64,000 bases of DNA from Bacillus sp. sid0103 (GCF_019219025.1 NZ_JAHUWN010000017.1:1-64000), one strand, 5' to 3'; positions 26,699 through 36,796 are shown, counted from the stretch's first letter. The notes: a model not told the origin generated them from the letters alone. Made by a program: numbers and translations.

Positions 26699-27715
26699 TT
26701 ATTCTTTGATAATCTTTTCAGCAATCTCGGTGTTAACAAGTGTTTGATGATCCACTTCTTTTGGTAGTTCTCCAGCCTCATTCATGATGTTCTGAAGATT
26801 GATCCATTCCTCTTGGTCAAGGATTGGATCTGTAGCAAAGGACCCTTGATTTTTATAGCGATCCACTACTGTCGTCATAATAGCTAAATCTGTATCTGGG
26901 AAATATGATTGAACCGCCTTGGCAATTTCCTCGGCACTATGTGATTCGACCCACTGTTGTGCTTTATAAATAGCCCTTGTAAACTTTTCAATCGTTCCCT
27001 TATGCTCTTTCATATAACTTTCTTTGGACATAAACGTTGTATATGGAACATGGCCGGATTCTTTCCCGAAGGACGCGACAATATGACCCTTGCCTTCTTT
27101 TTCAAATATACTTGCCGTTGGTTCAAATAATTGAACAAATTCGCCTGTTCCTGAGGCAAATGCATTGGCAATATTGGCAAAATCGATGTTCTGGATCAAA
27201 TTCAAATCTTTATGCGGATCAATGCCATGCTTCTTTAATACAAATTCACCGACCATTTGCGGCATGCCGCCTTTGCGTTGACCTAAGAAGGTTTTTCCTT
27301 TTAAGAGATCCCATGAGAAATTATCAATTTTGTCTCGAGATACTAAGAACGTACCATCTGTCTGAGTTAATTGCGCAAAATTTATAACAGGGTCGTTTGC
27401 CCCTTGCGCGTATACATAAATCGAAGTTTCCGATCCAACAAGGGCAACGTCAGCTCCGCCTGATATAAGTGTTGTCATGGTTTTATCGCCGCCTGGTGTG
27501 GTCGTCAATGTAACATCTAACCCTTCAGCTTTGAAAAATCCTTTCGCTATGGCTACATACTGTGGGGCATAGAAAATGGACCTGGTCACCTCGGCGATTC
27601 GAACCTTTTCAAGTTTCTTAGTTTCATTTTTGGTGGTGCTATTACATGCGACAAGGGAAAACATGAGTATAGTGATGAGCAAAAAGGAGAAACTGAGTTT
27701 TAACGTTTTTTTCAT
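26699..27715 (-). CDS. ytlA: ABC transporter substrate-binding lipoprotein (YtlA-like)
   Basis: 338-residue NMT1/SsuA-like binding protein. The signal peptide MKKTLKLSFSFLLITILMFS ends in lipobox LVAC. The mature part has APQYVAIAKGFFKAEGLDV, GGADVALVGSET and LGQRKGGMPQMVGEFVLKKHG, as in aromatic-sulfonate, nitrate or pyrimidine-precursor binders. ATG 27715 follows AAGGAGG. First gene of the importer operon. There is no riboswitch upstream, so a thiamine role is not supported. Confidence 0.9.
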   Translation of the reverse strand: MKKTLKLSFSFLLITILMFSLVACNSTTKNETKKLEKVRIAEVTRSIFYAPQYVAIAKGFFKAEGLDVTLTTTPGGDKTMTTLISGGADVALVGSETSIYVYAQGANDPVINFAQLTQTDGTFLVSRDKIDNFSWDLLKGKTFLGQRKGGMPQMVGEFVLKKHGIDPHKDLNLIQNIDFANIANAFASGTGEFVQLFEPTASIFEKEGKGHIVASFGKESGHVPYTTFMSKESYMKEHKGTIEKFTRAIYKAQQWVESHSAEEIAKAVQSYFPDTDLAIMTTVVDRYKNQGSFATDPILDQEEWINLQNIMNEAGELPKEVDHQTLVNTEIAEKIIKE

Positions 27716-27839
27716 GAAACAAGCCTCCTTATATTTCAAAAAGAATCTGGGCTAATTGCCTAAGATATCGTATGAAGTGGAGAAAAATGTGTGAATGCCT
27801 AGTGATAATAAATTTTACATAAAGAGGGAAGATGTGCAG

Positions 27840-28634
27840 ATGAACCACCATGATGGAAAGATTGTTGAGATGACACGTTTTCCTTCGCCAAATCCAAACG
27901 TTGAATTAAGGGTGATCACCTATCTTTCCCATGGTTTAAAGGTAAAAGGAATGCTAGCGGAGCCTATTGGGGAAGGTGTATATGATGGATTCCTTTATTT
28001 ACGCGGAGGTATCAAAAATGTGGGCAAAGTTCGACCCGCACGAATTGCTCAGTTTGCCGCCGAAGGTTTCATTGTTTTTGCGCCTTATTATCGTGGTAAT
28101 CAAGGTGGTGAGGGCAATGAGGATTTTGCCGGGGACGATAGGGAAGATGCGTTTGCGGCCTTTTTGTTGCTAAAATCTTTGCCAAGAGTCCGGGAAGTAC
28201 ATATTTTTGGATTCTCCCGGGGTGGAGTAATGGCACTTTTGACCGCTCTTGAGTTTCCTGAAACAGCTTCAGTTGTTACTTGGGGGGGAGTTAGTGATAT
28301 GTCGCTTACCTATATGGAACGGAAAGATTTGCGCAGGATGATGAAAAGGGTGATTGGCGGAACTCCTCAAAAATTTCCAGATCGTTATCAATCCAGAACC
28401 CCTCTCTATTCATTAGACAAACTAACAGCTCCTGTCCTGATAATCCATGGTGTAAACGACAGTAATGTCTCGGTGGAACACGCCTATCGTCTGGAAAGAA
28501 GGTTAAGATTATTAGAGAAACCGGTGGATTGTTGGTATTTCAATGAGTTTACACATTACTTTCCGCCCGAGGTCAATAGAAAAGTTGTAGCCGATTTATC
28601 AAAGTGGATGAAAAGTCGACCGAAAAGATGTTAA
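27840..28634 (+). CDS. ytmA: Alpha/beta hydrolase, prolyl oligopeptidase-like (YtmA)
   Basis: 264-residue serine hydrolase of the S9/dienelactone hydrolase group. Nucleophile elbow GFSRGG, acid region LIIHGVNDSNVS, catalytic His in FTHYFPP. The segment APYYRGNQGGEGNEDFAGDDREDAF is characteristic of YtmA. ATG 27840 follows GAGGGAAG. Natural substrate unknown. Confidence 0.9.
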   Translation: MNHHDGKIVEMTRFPSPNPNVELRVITYLSHGLKVKGMLAEPIGEGVYDGFLYLRGGIKNVGKVRPARIAQFAAEGFIVFAPYYRGNQGGEGNEDFAGDDREDAFAAFLLLKSLPRVREVHIFGFSRGGVMALLTALEFPETASVVTWGGVSDMSLTYMERKDLRRMMKRVIGGTPQKFPDRYQSRTPLYSLDKLTAPVLIIHGVNDSNVSVEHAYRLERRLRLLEKPVDCWYFNEFTHYFPPEVNRKVVADLSKWMKSRPKRC

Positions 28635-28671
28635 TATATAGATAAAACAAGCAGAGGAGCGGATAAAAGTT

Positions 28672-28914
28672 ATGGGTATGCCTCTTGAGTTAAATACGAT
28701 GATTGTAACAAAGGGCAGGGAAAAACGCTTAGAGGAAAATGTTTTCTTGTTAGAAAAAGAAGGGTACAGACTTTATCCAATTGAGATTCCAATCGATGTA
28801 AGAAAAACAATCGATAGTGATTCAAATGGGACCGCGGTTATCAAAAAAGTTGAGCTGCAAAATAACAGCACAACCATCACCTATCAATTAATTTCATTAA
28901 ATTCGACGAACTAA
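28672..28914 (+). CDS. ytmB: YtmB family protein (DUF2584)
   Basis: 80-residue soluble protein (MGMPLELNTMIVTKGREKRL at the N-terminus, SLNSTN at the C-terminus) matching YtmB in length and ends. It follows ytmA by 37 nt with its own GAGGAG, so probably the same transcript. Function unknown. Confidence 0.88.
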   Translation: MGMPLELNTMIVTKGREKRLEENVFLLEKEGYRLYPIEIPIDVRKTIDSDSNGTAVIKKVELQNNSTTITYQLISLNSTN

Positions 28915-28940
28915 GCAGGGACGATTGTTCCTGCTTTTTA
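28913..28940 (+). terminator. Terminator of ytmA-ytmB
   Basis: AAGCAGG / CCTGCTT stem followed by TTTTA. Confidence 0.8.
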
Positions 28941-28963
28941 TTATGAAAAAAATATTCATTTAC

Positions 28964-28989
28964 TGTAATGAACGATTGATACATACGTC
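28964..28989 (+). promoter_or_regulatory. ECF-type promoter of the sigma/anti-sigma operon
   Basis: TGTAAT, 16-nt spacer, CGTC. This fits the Bacillus extracytoplasmic-function pattern (TGaAAC-N16-CGTC class) at the right place, ~50 nt before the sigma gene, suggesting autoregulation. Confidence 0.65.
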
Positions 28990-29037
28990 ATATTTATAGA
29001 TTAATTAGGATTAACGTTTTAGGGAAGGGGGATTGGA

Positions 29038-29562
29038 ATGGAACATAGCCATCAAATCGAGAAATGGTTTATCCAATATGAACATGATGTCACAAATTAT
29101 CTTGTTTATTATACAGGTTCGTTTGATGTTGAGGATTTGGTTCAAGAAACATTTTTACGGGCATTGCGAGCCTTGGGTCACTTTAAAAATGAGTCGAGCC
29201 CGAAAACATGGCTGATATCGATTGCAAGAAATACAGCTATTGATTTTTATCGAAAAAAATCAGTATGGAACAGACTTAAACAAATTTTAGATTATGAATC
29301 TCCGAAGATTCATGAACAGGACACGGGGGAAAAAGTTGTCCGGAAAATGGAATATGCCTATTTGTATGAAGCAATTAATGAGTTGAAACACAATTATCGT
29401 GATGTGATTTTATTAAGAGGCATCGCCGAGCTTTCATCCAAGGAAGTGGGGCAAGTCCTGGGCTGGACTGAAAATAAAGTCAATGTAACATTTTTCCGGG
29501 CTGTAAAAAAACTTAATGCAATCTTAAAGGAGGGGGAGTATTTTGAGTCAGTTAACGGATAA
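29038..29562 (+). CDS. ECF-family RNA polymerase sigma factor
   Basis: 174 residues with sigma region 2 (DVEDLVQETFLRALRALGHF, SPKTWLISIARNTAIDFYRKK) and region 4 (AINELKHNYRDVILLRGIAELSSKEVGQVLGWTENKVNVTFFRAVKKL). GAAGGGGG precedes the ATG. It overlaps the next gene by 20 nt, the usual arrangement with an anti-sigma factor. The precise group (SigX, SigV, YlaC-like or other) cannot be set by eye. Confidence 0.94.
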   Translation: MEHSHQIEKWFIQYEHDVTNYLVYYTGSFDVEDLVQETFLRALRALGHFKNESSPKTWLISIARNTAIDFYRKKSVWNRLKQILDYESPKIHEQDTGEKVVRKMEYAYLYEAINELKHNYRDVILLRGIAELSSKEVGQVLGWTENKVNVTFFRAVKKLNAILKEGEYFESVNG

Positions 29563-30496
29563 AGAACTACTTGAAAAGATGGCTGATTTTCCTAAACATG
29601 AATTAACTACAAGTCAAAGAACCGATATGCTTAAAACCATTCGTGAAGCATCGTCCCCAAAGCAACTTAGGAATATTAATTATCAAAGAATTACGGCGCT
29701 CGTTGCTTTTTTTATCTTGGTCATAATCGCCCCACTCCTTTTTTTCACGAGCGAAGGTGACGTTTCACGGCATTCAGGGGTTAAGGATACAATAACTGTA
29801 AAACAGGGAAAATATTTTGCTTTAATAGATAAAGATGGAACCCCATACTATCCTGATAGCAATTTCGGTATTCCAAACAAAGTGAGTTTGCTTGCGCCGC
29901 TTGATTGGATAGCGAAGGATGGTAGGAGTGTTGCAAAAATTGCGATCTATTTATGGGGAGACTATCAAAGGGACTTCGCCAATAAACCATTAAACATAAC
30001 TGCAACACACGTCAAAACAGGAGTAAAAGAACATCTTGCAACCACAGTGATATCAGGGGGAATGTATGGATCAGATGGCCACGCAATGACTAGCTTTCAA
30101 CCATTTACTTTTTCGGGAAAATATAATCTTGAATTTATGGCTGGAAATAAAAAGATCGGTGAATTTTCGATTTATGTAAAAGATCCCTATATCAAGATAG
30201 GTAATTCCACTTTATTGATTTCCCAAGAAGATTTATTTGCAGGGTTTTATGAAGATGCAGCGATTGAGATAGCAGGAGGGAACCTGCCACCTAAAGTTGA
30301 ACTAGAGATATTTGACCTAGAAAATGCTGAAGTCTCTACCTTTATTTTTAAGGATAAGACCGATTACACTACCACTGATGGAAAAAAGATCTCAATGTAC
30401 AAAGGAGATTTCCAACTTAAAAAAAGCGGCAGGTATCAGTTTACGTTATTAAATAAATCAGTACCAGTGGAAGTAATAAAGCCCATATCAAAATGA
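29543..30496 (+). CDS. Probable membrane-bound anti-sigma factor
   Basis: 317 residues starting at a TTG behind AGGAGGGGG, translationally coupled to the sigma gene. A ~50-residue cytosolic part is followed by one transmembrane helix (TALVAFFILVIIAPLLFFT, about 51-69). A ~245-residue extracytoplasmic domain of mixed beta character follows. No zinc-binding HxxxCxxC motif is seen, so it is not a ZAS-type factor. The role is inferred from gene order and topology. The large outer domain may sense an envelope signal. Confidence 0.75.
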   Translation: MSQLTDKELLEKMADFPKHELTTSQRTDMLKTIREASSPKQLRNINYQRITALVAFFILVIIAPLLFFTSEGDVSRHSGVKDTITVKQGKYFALIDKDGTPYYPDSNFGIPNKVSLLAPLDWIAKDGRSVAKIAIYLWGDYQRDFANKPLNITATHVKTGVKEHLATTVISGGMYGSDGHAMTSFQPFTFSGKYNLEFMAGNKKIGEFSIYVKDPYIKIGNSTLLISQEDLFAGFYEDAAIEIAGGNLPPKVELEIFDLENAEVSTFIFKDKTDYTTTDGKKISMYKGDFQLKKSGRYQFTLLNKSVPVEVIKPISK

Positions 30497-30505
30497 TATG
30501 GGCTT
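30479..30505 (+). terminator. Hairpin at the end of the anti-sigma gene
   Basis: Perfect 12-bp inverted repeat AAGCCCATATCA / TGATATGGGCTT overlapping the last codons and stop. It lies between convergent genes; the T-run is weak. Confidence 0.65.
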
Positions 30506-30527
30506 CTACAATAACGGGAGCTTCTGC

Positions 30528-32114
30528 TTAAGAAACTGGTCCGCCTTGTTCTACAATTTCTTTCGAAACATTCGTGAATTTCTTGAAGTTTTCGCGGAAC
30601 TTTGCTGCTAATTCCTTCGCTTTCTCTTCATAGGCTTGCGGGTCAGACCATGTTTTACTTGGCTGAAGAACTTCGTCTGGTACACCCGCAATATGAAGTG
30701 GGATATTTAAGCCGAAAATTTCATCCTTGGTTGTTTCAACGTGATTTAGTTCTCCTTCAAGTGCCGCTTGAACCATGGCACGCGTGTAGGAAAGTTTCAT
30801 TCGGTTCCCAACTCCATATTCACCGCCGGTCCAGCCTGTATTGACAAGAAAGACATTGGCATTATGTTCAAGGATCTTTTCACCTAACATATCGGCGTAA
30901 CGAGTTGCTGGCAGCGGTAAGAATGGTGCACCGAAGCAGGTAGAGAACGTAGCTTGTGGTGAAGTTATTCCCCGTTCCGTTCCGGCTAATTTGGAAGTGT
31001 AACCGCTTAAAAAGTGATACATCGCTTGTTCCTTCGTTAGTTTAGAAATTGGAGGCAATACGCCAAAAGCATCAGCCGTCAAGAAGATGATCGTGTTTGG
31101 ATGACCTGCAATACTTGGCTGTACAATATTATCAATTGCTTGAATAGGATACGCGGCACGTGTATTTTCTGTTAATGTGCCATCATCATAATCCGGGATT
31201 CTGGATTCCTTATTCAAGGTTACATTTTCTAAGACCGTTCCAAAACGGATGGCGTCAAAAATTTGAGGCTCTTTATCACGAGAAAGATTAATACATTTGG
31301 CATAGCAGCCTCCCTCGATATTAAAAACACCGTTTGATGACCAGCCATGCTCGTCATCGCCAATTAATCGACGATTCGGGTCTGCTGATAAGGTCGTTTT
31401 TCCTGTACCCGACAAACCGAAGAATAACGCAACATCGCCTTCGAGACCGACATTGGCAGAACAGTGCATTGAAAAAATATTATTTTCAGGCAATAAATAA
31501 TTCATTACAGAAAAAATAGACTTTTTCATTTCGCCTGCGTATTCTGTTCCTCCGATTAAGACAATTCTTTTTTCAAATGATATAATTATAAAGGCTTCTG
31601 ACTTTGTCCCATCAATAGCTGGATTCGCCTTGAAGTTAGGAGCAGAAATAACGGTAAATTCAGTTTCGTGTGCAAGTAATTCATCATCAGCGGGGCGAAT
31701 AAATAGTTGGTGGACAAATAAATTCTGCCAAGCTAATTCATTAATGACTTGGATGGGTAAACGGGATTTTTTATCAGCACCGGCAAATCCTTTAAACACA
31801 AACACTTCATTTTTCTCTTTTAAATAATCCATTACTTTGAGATACAGGTTTGTGAAAACGGCTTCTGAAATCGGTTGATTCGTCTTGCCCCATTCAATTT
31901 TGTCTTTTGTTGATTCTTCTAAAACAATGAATTTGTCCTCTGGAGAGCGGCCCGTATACTTTCCGGTAACAACACTGATTGCACCTGTGGATGTCAGGGA
32001 TCCTTCGTTCCGGGTTAAGATTTTTTCAACTAATTGAGGAACTGATAACTGCACTTGGACATGACTTTCTTTTAAGAACTGCAGTAATTCATTTCGAGTA
32101 TCAACAGAATTCAT
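30528..32114 (-). CDS. pckA: Phosphoenolpyruvate carboxykinase (ATP)
   Basis: Converts oxaloacetate and ATP to phosphoenolpyruvate, the gluconeogenic entry step. The 528-residue protein contains the kinase-1a P-loop [14 protein letters not shown], the metal/oxaloacetate motif [10 protein letters not shown], and [28 protein letters not shown] precedes the ATG. It is divergent from metK, as in B. subtilis. Together with the glg operon it links gluconeogenic flux and glycogen storage. Confidence 0.96.
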   Translation of the reverse strand: MNSVDTRNELLQFLKESHVQVQLSVPQLVEKILTRNEGSLTSTGAISVVTGKYTGRSPEDKFIVLEESTKDKIEWGKTNQPISEAVFTNLYLKVMDYLKEKNEVFVFKGFAGADKKSRLPIQVINELAWQNLFVHQLFIRPADDELLAHETEFTVISAPNFKANPAIDGTKSEAFIIISFEKRIVLIGGTEYAGEMKKSIFSVMNYLLPENNIFSMHCSANVGLEGDVALFFGLSGTGKTTLSADPNRRLIGDDEHGWSSNGVFNIEGGCYAKCINLSRDKEPQIFDAIRFGTVLENVTLNKESRIPDYDDGTLTENTRAAYPIQAIDNIVQPSIAGHPNTIIFLTADAFGVLPPISKLTKEQAMYHFLSGYTSKLAGTERGITSPQATFSTCFGAPFLPLPATRYADMLGEKILEHNANVFLVNTGWTGGEYGVGNRMKLSYTRAMVQAALEGELNHVETTKDEIFGLNIPLHIAGVPDEVLQPSKTWSDPQAYEEKAKELAAKFRENFKKFTNVSKEIVEQGGPVS

Positions 32115-32319
32115 TTAATGAAACCTACCTTTTTTTAGTTTTTTTAAGTTGTTAATAATATAAAAAGTATAACACATTAGTTGAATTGATGTATCCTATT
32201 TAACTGAATTTATATATTTTAAAACTTTAATTAAAGATATAAAAAATTTTTATAAAAAGATACTAACTTATTCCGTATTTTTCCCATTTTGTTCAGAAAG
32301 ACATTTCCAAAATAATCCA

Positions 32320-32347
32320 TTGACATTGTTATCCAGTATGATATTAT
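32320..32347 (+). promoter_or_regulatory. Sigma-A promoter of the metK leader
   Basis: TTGACA, 16-nt spacer, TATTAT, ending ~15 nt before the S-box begins. The 200 nt between here and pckA are AT-rich without other recognisable signals. Confidence 0.8.
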
Positions 32348-32363
32348 TCTAATTTGAACGGAT

Positions 32364-32547
32364 ACTCTCTTATCCCGAGCTGGTGGAGGGACAGGCCCAA
32401 TGAAACCCAGCAACCTGCAATATGAAATGATTGACCACTTAAAAGGTCCTTTTCAAATGCGAAGGTGCTAATCTGACGCAAGGCTAATGCCTTGAACGAT
32501 AAGAGCGAAAGGCCCGAAAACAACCTTTCCTCTATGGTAAGGTTTTT
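32364..32547 (+). promoter_or_regulatory. SAM-I (S-box) riboswitch controlling metK
   Basis: Closing stem CTCTTATC (32366 on) / GATAAGAG (ends 32505), with the conserved S-box blocks GAGCTGGTGGAGGGACAGGCCC, AATGAAACCCAGCAACC, AAGGTGCTAATCTGACGCAAGG. A terminator follows at 32522-32547 (AACCTT / AAGGTT, then TTTTTTG). SAM binding should stop transcription and so limit SAM synthetase. Confidence 0.95.
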
Positions 32548-32636
32548 TGTTTTGTATAAGTCCTTTTATGAAAACAGTCTCTAATAAAAATCCTTTGTTT
32601 ATTACATACTAAGGGAATGAGTACCGTATCAAATTC

Positions 32637-32679
32637 TCGAGGTTTTAGAAGAATTCCTGTAACCTTCCAAAAACCTCGA
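32637..32679 (+). other. Second leader hairpin before metK
   Basis: TCGAGGTTTT / AAAACCTCGA, a perfect 10-bp stem with a 23-nt loop, lies after the riboswitch terminator and ends 18 nt before the metK ribosome site. It has no T-run, so it is not a normal terminator. Confidence 0.55.
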
Positions 32680-32706
32680 TGATCTCATAATATAGGAGGA
32701 ATTCAG

Positions 32707-33906
32707 ATGTCAACAAAACGTCGTTTGTTCACTTCTGAATCAGTTACTGAAGGTCATCCTGATAAAATCTGTGACCAAATTTCTGATTCCATTTTAGATG
32801 CTATTTTAGCAAAGGATGCTAATGCTCGTGTTGCGGCTGAAACTTCAGTAACAACAGGCTTAGTGTTAGTAGCAGGGGAAATCACCACTTCTACTTATGT
32901 GGATATTCCAAAAATTGTTCGGGAAACGATTAAAGGGATTGGTTATGATCGTGCGAAATACGGCTTTGACTCTGAAACATGTGCTGTTTTAACCTCTATT
33001 GATGAACAGTCTCCGGACATTGCAATGGGTGTTGATCAGGCTTTAGAAGCACGTGAAGGTCAAATGTCTGATGAAGAAATTGAAGCAATTGGTGCAGGGG
33101 ACCAAGGGTTAATGTTTGGTTTTGCTTGTAATGAAACGAAAGAACTTATGCCGCTTCCCATCTCACTTGCACACAAACTTGCTCGTAAATTAACAGAAGT
33201 ACGGAAAGACCAAGTTCTTGATTACCTTCGTCCAGACGGGAAAACACAAGTAACTGTTGAATATGGTGAGAACGATAAACCGGTACGCATTGATACTATT
33301 GTTATCTCTACTCAACACAACCCAGAAGTAACATTAGAGCAAATTCAACGTAACTTGAAAGAATATGTAATCAATCCTGTAGTCCCAAAAGAACTGATCG
33401 ATGAAAACACAAAATACTTTATTAACCCAACAGGACGTTTTGTCATTGGCGGACCACAAGGCGATGCCGGCTTAACTGGCCGTAAAATTATTGTTGATAC
33501 GTATGGTGGATATGCTCGTCATGGCGGTGGAGCATTCTCTGGCAAGGATCCTACTAAAGTGGACCGTTCAGCAGCATATGCCGCACGTTATGTTGCTAAA
33601 AACATTGTAGCTGCAGGGCTGGCTGAAAAGTGTGAAGTCCAACTTGCCTATGCAATCGGTGTGGCACGACCGGTTTCAATTGCGGTTGATACATTTGGTA
33701 CTGGGAAAGTTAGCGAAGAGGTTTTAGTTGATCTTGTTAGTGAAAACTTTGACCTTCGCCCAGCAGGGATCATCAACATGTTAGACCTTCGTCGTCCAAT
33801 TTATCAACAAACAGCTGCATACGGTCATTTTGGCCGAACAGATGTAGACCTCCCTTGGGAACGAACAGACAAAGTAGATGCTTTACGTCAACAAGCAAAT
33901 ATATAA
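32707..33906 (+). CDS. metK: S-adenosylmethionine synthetase MetK
   Basis: Makes SAM from methionine and ATP. The 399-residue protein has [18 protein letters not shown] at the N-terminus, [12 protein letters not shown] (signature 1) and [19 protein letters not shown] (signature 2 with P-loop-like segment). ATG follows ATAGGAGG. Leader is an S-box riboswitch. SAM feeds speD, ytqA, ytqB and other methyltransferases here, and LuxS recycles its product. Confidence 0.98.
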   Translation: MSTKRRLFTSESVTEGHPDKICDQISDSILDAILAKDANARVAAETSVTTGLVLVAGEITTSTYVDIPKIVRETIKGIGYDRAKYGFDSETCAVLTSIDEQSPDIAMGVDQALEAREGQMSDEEIEAIGAGDQGLMFGFACNETKELMPLPISLAHKLARKLTEVRKDQVLDYLRPDGKTQVTVEYGENDKPVRIDTIVISTQHNPEVTLEQIQRNLKEYVINPVVPKELIDENTKYFINPTGRFVIGGPQGDAGLTGRKIIVDTYGGYARHGGGAFSGKDPTKVDRSAAYAARYVAKNIVAAGLAEKCEVQLAYAIGVARPVSIAVDTFGTGKVSEEVLVDLVSENFDLRPAGIINMLDLRRPIYQQTAAYGHFGRTDVDLPWERTDKVDALRQQANI

Positions 33907-33918
33907 GAAGAAAAGAGG

Positions 33919-33950
33919 GGGAGTTGCATTCTATATGTAACTCCTTTTTC
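33919..33950 (+). terminator. Terminator of metK
   Basis: GGAGTTGCA / TGTAACTCC stem followed by TTTTTC. Confidence 0.87.
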
Positions 33951-34112
33951 TTATATCCGTCTAATTACCTGTACAATAAAATGATGTGTGCATAAAATGA
34001 AATGTTTACACAGGCCAAAAGAAGTAAAAAATGTGGATATTAAATTTACCTATTGTTCACAGTGCATTTTTTAGAATAAAAGTGGTAGTATTAGAGAGTA
34101 TGTTTTTAGGTC

Positions 34113-34150
34113 TAGCACCTGTCAGGTGCTGGCACATTTGAACAATTTGT
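34113..34150. repeat. REP-like palindrome upstream of asnB
   Basis: AGCACCTGTCAGGTGCT is a perfect palindrome (8 bp around one T), followed by GGCACATTTGAACAATTTGTCC. It resembles the GTGTCAGGCACC...TTTGTCC element at 44892. The remainder of the metK-asnB gap shows nothing else. Confidence 0.55.
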
Positions 34151-34188
34151 CCCCCCTAAGGGATATTTAGAATGAGGTGAGGTACATA

Positions 34189-36093
34189 ATGTGTGGCTTT
34201 ATAGGTTGTGTACACGATAAAACACAAAACTATAGTGAAGAACAAAAACAACAATTTAAAAATATGAACGATATTATAACTCATCGTGGACCGGATGATG
34301 ATGGTTTTTATTATGATGATCATATCCAATTTGGGTTCCGCCGTTTAAGTATCATTGATATTGAGAGTGGTCATCAACCACTAACCTATGAAAATGAACG
34401 CTACTGGATTATCTTCAATGGTGAAGTTTATAACTATGTAGAACTGCGTGAAGAACTATTATCGGAAGGCTTGACGTTTTCAACAAGCTCTGACACCGAG
34501 GTTATTATTGCCCTTTATAGTCACTTGAAAGAAAAAGCCGTTGAAAAACTGCGCGGAATGTTCTCTTTCGTTATTTGGGATAAACAAGAACAAACCCTTT
34601 ATGGGGCACGTGATCCTTTTGGAATCAAACCATTCTTTTACTTTGAAGATGGTGATCGAACATTTTTTGCATCAGAGAAAAAGAGTATTTTGTTAGCACT
34701 TGAGAATGATGTGCTTAATTATGATTCGTTGCAGCATTACTTGACCTATCAATTTGTTCCAGAACCGAATACAATGTCTGATGGCATTAAGAAATTAGAG
34801 CCTGGTCATTTCTTTACAAAAAAAATCGGTTCTCCAATGGAAATCAAAAGATATTGGAAAGCACACTTTAAGCCGGTGCAAAAGTCAGAACCAGATTTTA
34901 TTAAGGAAATTAAAGATGTTCTTTTTGACTCTGTCAAAATGCATATGCGCAGTGATGTTCCCGTTGGTTCGTTCCTTTCAGGCGGGATTGATTCTTCGAT
35001 TATTGCATCGATTGCCAAAGAATTTCACCCTGCCATTAAGACCTTCTCAGTAGGGTTTGAGCATAACGGATTTAGTGAAATTGACGTTGCAAAAGAGACA
35101 GCTGAAAAGCTTGGAGTCGAAAATATCAGTTATGTAATTTCACCGCAGGAATACATGAATGAGATTCCAAAAATCATGTGGCATATGGATGACCCGCTTG
35201 CCGATCCGGCATGTGTACCGCTTTATTTTGTTGCACGTGAGGCCAGAAAGCACGTTACTGTTGTCCTTTCTGGTGAGGGTGCGGATGAATTATTTGGCGG
35301 ATACAATATATATCATGAGCCGCAATCATTAGAGGTCTTTAATAAAATTCCAAGAGCGGGAAAAGCCCTTTTAAAAGGAATAGCAGGCATGATGCCTGAG
35401 GGAATGCGTGGAAAAAGCTTTATCGAGCGTGGTGTAACGCCAATGGAAGAACGCTATATCGGTAATGCGAAAATGTTTACGGAAATTGAAAAGCGCGAAC
35501 TATTAAATGTTTACCGTGAAGGATTAGATTATACGGATATTACGAAGCCGCTTTACGCCGAATCCCGCGGCTACGACCCAGTTGACCGGATGCAGTATAT
35601 TGATATCCATACCTGGATGCGTGGGGATATATTACTGAAGGCGGATAAAATGACGATGGCTCATTCATTAGAACTACGTGTGCCATTCCTTGATAAAGCG
35701 GTGTTCGAGGTAGCATCCAAAATCCCTACGAGCCTGAAAACAGTTCATGGAACGACGAAGTATATATTACGTAAGGCAGCTGAAGGGGTGGTACCGGCCC
35801 ATGTGCTTGACCGCAGAAAACTTGGTTTCCCTGTACCGATCCGTCACTGGTTGAAAGATGAAATGAATGAATGGGCGAAAAAGATCATCCGCGAAAGCAA
35901 CACAGAGCATTTAATTAATAAATCGTATGTGCTTCAATTACTTGAAGACCATTGCCAGGGCAAGGCAGATAACAGCAGAAAGATTTGGACTGTTCTAATG
36001 TTCATGGTATGGCATCAAGTATATGTGGAGGATGTTTATTCCTTTCAACGTGATTTTGCAGTAGAAAAAGCCATGCAAACATCGAAAAATTAA
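34189..36093 (+). CDS. asnB: Asparagine synthetase (glutamine-hydrolysing) AsnB
   Basis: Converts aspartate, glutamine and ATP to asparagine. The start at 34189 (MCGFIG) places the glutaminase nucleophile Cys at position 2 after processing, so the in-frame ATG four codons earlier is rejected. Glutaminase elements: HRGPDDDG, FNGEVYN. Synthetase: SGGIDSS PP-loop (about residues 264-270), SGEGADELFGGYN. 634 residues, near the B. subtilis AsnB length. Confidence 0.96.
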   Translation: MCGFIGCVHDKTQNYSEEQKQQFKNMNDIITHRGPDDDGFYYDDHIQFGFRRLSIIDIESGHQPLTYENERYWIIFNGEVYNYVELREELLSEGLTFSTSSDTEVIIALYSHLKEKAVEKLRGMFSFVIWDKQEQTLYGARDPFGIKPFFYFEDGDRTFFASEKKSILLALENDVLNYDSLQHYLTYQFVPEPNTMSDGIKKLEPGHFFTKKIGSPMEIKRYWKAHFKPVQKSEPDFIKEIKDVLFDSVKMHMRSDVPVGSFLSGGIDSSIIASIAKEFHPAIKTFSVGFEHNGFSEIDVAKETAEKLGVENISYVISPQEYMNEIPKIMWHMDDPLADPACVPLYFVAREARKHVTVVLSGEGADELFGGYNIYHEPQSLEVFNKIPRAGKALLKGIAGMMPEGMRGKSFIERGVTPMEERYIGNAKMFTEIEKRELLNVYREGLDYTDITKPLYAESRGYDPVDRMQYIDIHTWMRGDILLKADKMTMAHSLELRVPFLDKAVFEVASKIPTSLKTVHGTTKYILRKAAEGVVPAHVLDRRKLGFPVPIRHWLKDEMNEWAKKIIRESNTEHLINKSYVLQLLEDHCQGKADNSRKIWTVLMFMVWHQVYVEDVYSFQRDFAVEKAMQTSKN

Positions 36094-36099
36094 ACTTAG

Positions 36100-36128
36100 A
36101 AAGCACCCAAACTTCAATGGGTGCTTTT
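36100..36128. terminator. Terminator between asnB and ytoA
   Basis: AAGCACCCA / TGGGTGCTT stem with T-run, convergent junction. Confidence 0.87.
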
Positions 36129-36139
36129 GTTTATTTTTA

Positions 36140-36649
36140 TTATTTTATGGACTTATAATATTGGCCCTTCTCCGCATATTCTGTAGAGATTCTAACCATA
36201 TCTTTAATGTCTTCCGGTGTTAATTCTCTAATAACTTTTGCTGGTCTGCCAAATGCTAAAGTATTAGGGGGGATTTTCTTCCCCTGGGGAACAAGACTGC
36301 CGGCACCAATGAAAGCACCTTCGCCGATTTCAGCATTATCAAGAATAATCGATCCCATCCCAATTAATGCTTTCTTTCTAATGATACAGCTGTGTAAAAT
36401 CACCTGATGTCCTATGGTAACTTCATCTTCTAAAATTAGCGGGTTATTAGGGCTTTGGTGTAAGATAGAATTATCTTGGATATTTACTCTTTTACCGATA
36501 ATAGTTGGGGCTACATCCCCTCTTATGACTGTGTTAAACCAGACACTTGACTCATCTCCAATCGTAACGTCACCTGTAATCGTTACATAATCGGCTATAA
36601 AAGCAGTATCAGCAATGTGGGGATACTTATCTTTATAAGGATAGATCAT
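36140..36649 (-). CDS. ytoA: Gamma-carbonic-anhydrase-like hexapeptide protein YtoA
   Basis: 169-residue left-handed beta-helix protein built of hexapeptide repeats (VTITGDVTIGDESSVWFNTVIRGD). The three metal-binding-type His are in ILHQSP and IGHQVILHSC, as in gamma-class carbonic anhydrases. Whether it hydrates CO2 is unproven. RBS GGAGCGAG precedes the ATG. Confidence 0.92.
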   Translation of the reverse strand: MIYPYKDKYPHIADTAFIADYVTITGDVTIGDESSVWFNTVIRGDVAPTIIGKRVNIQDNSILHQSPNNPLILEDEVTIGHQVILHSCIIRKKALIGMGSIILDNAEIGEGAFIGAGSLVPQGKKIPPNTLAFGRPAKVIRELTPEDIKDMVRISTEYAEKGQYYKSIK

Positions 36650-36796
36650 TCTACTCGCTCCTTTTCCATGATGATATTATTGTATCGGAAGTAGGATGCG
36701 ATTAAAAATAATTCGTCTTTATTGCATTTGTAGAACTAAGGTGCTATTTTTAAATTTTTATTATTATTGGTAATCACTACTCTAGGGGGGACAATT

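Noticed and set aside
27716..27839. Thiamine (TPP) riboswitch before the ytlA importer
   Set aside because: No CUGAGA-type TPP motif found, so the importer cannot be tied to thiamine precursors.
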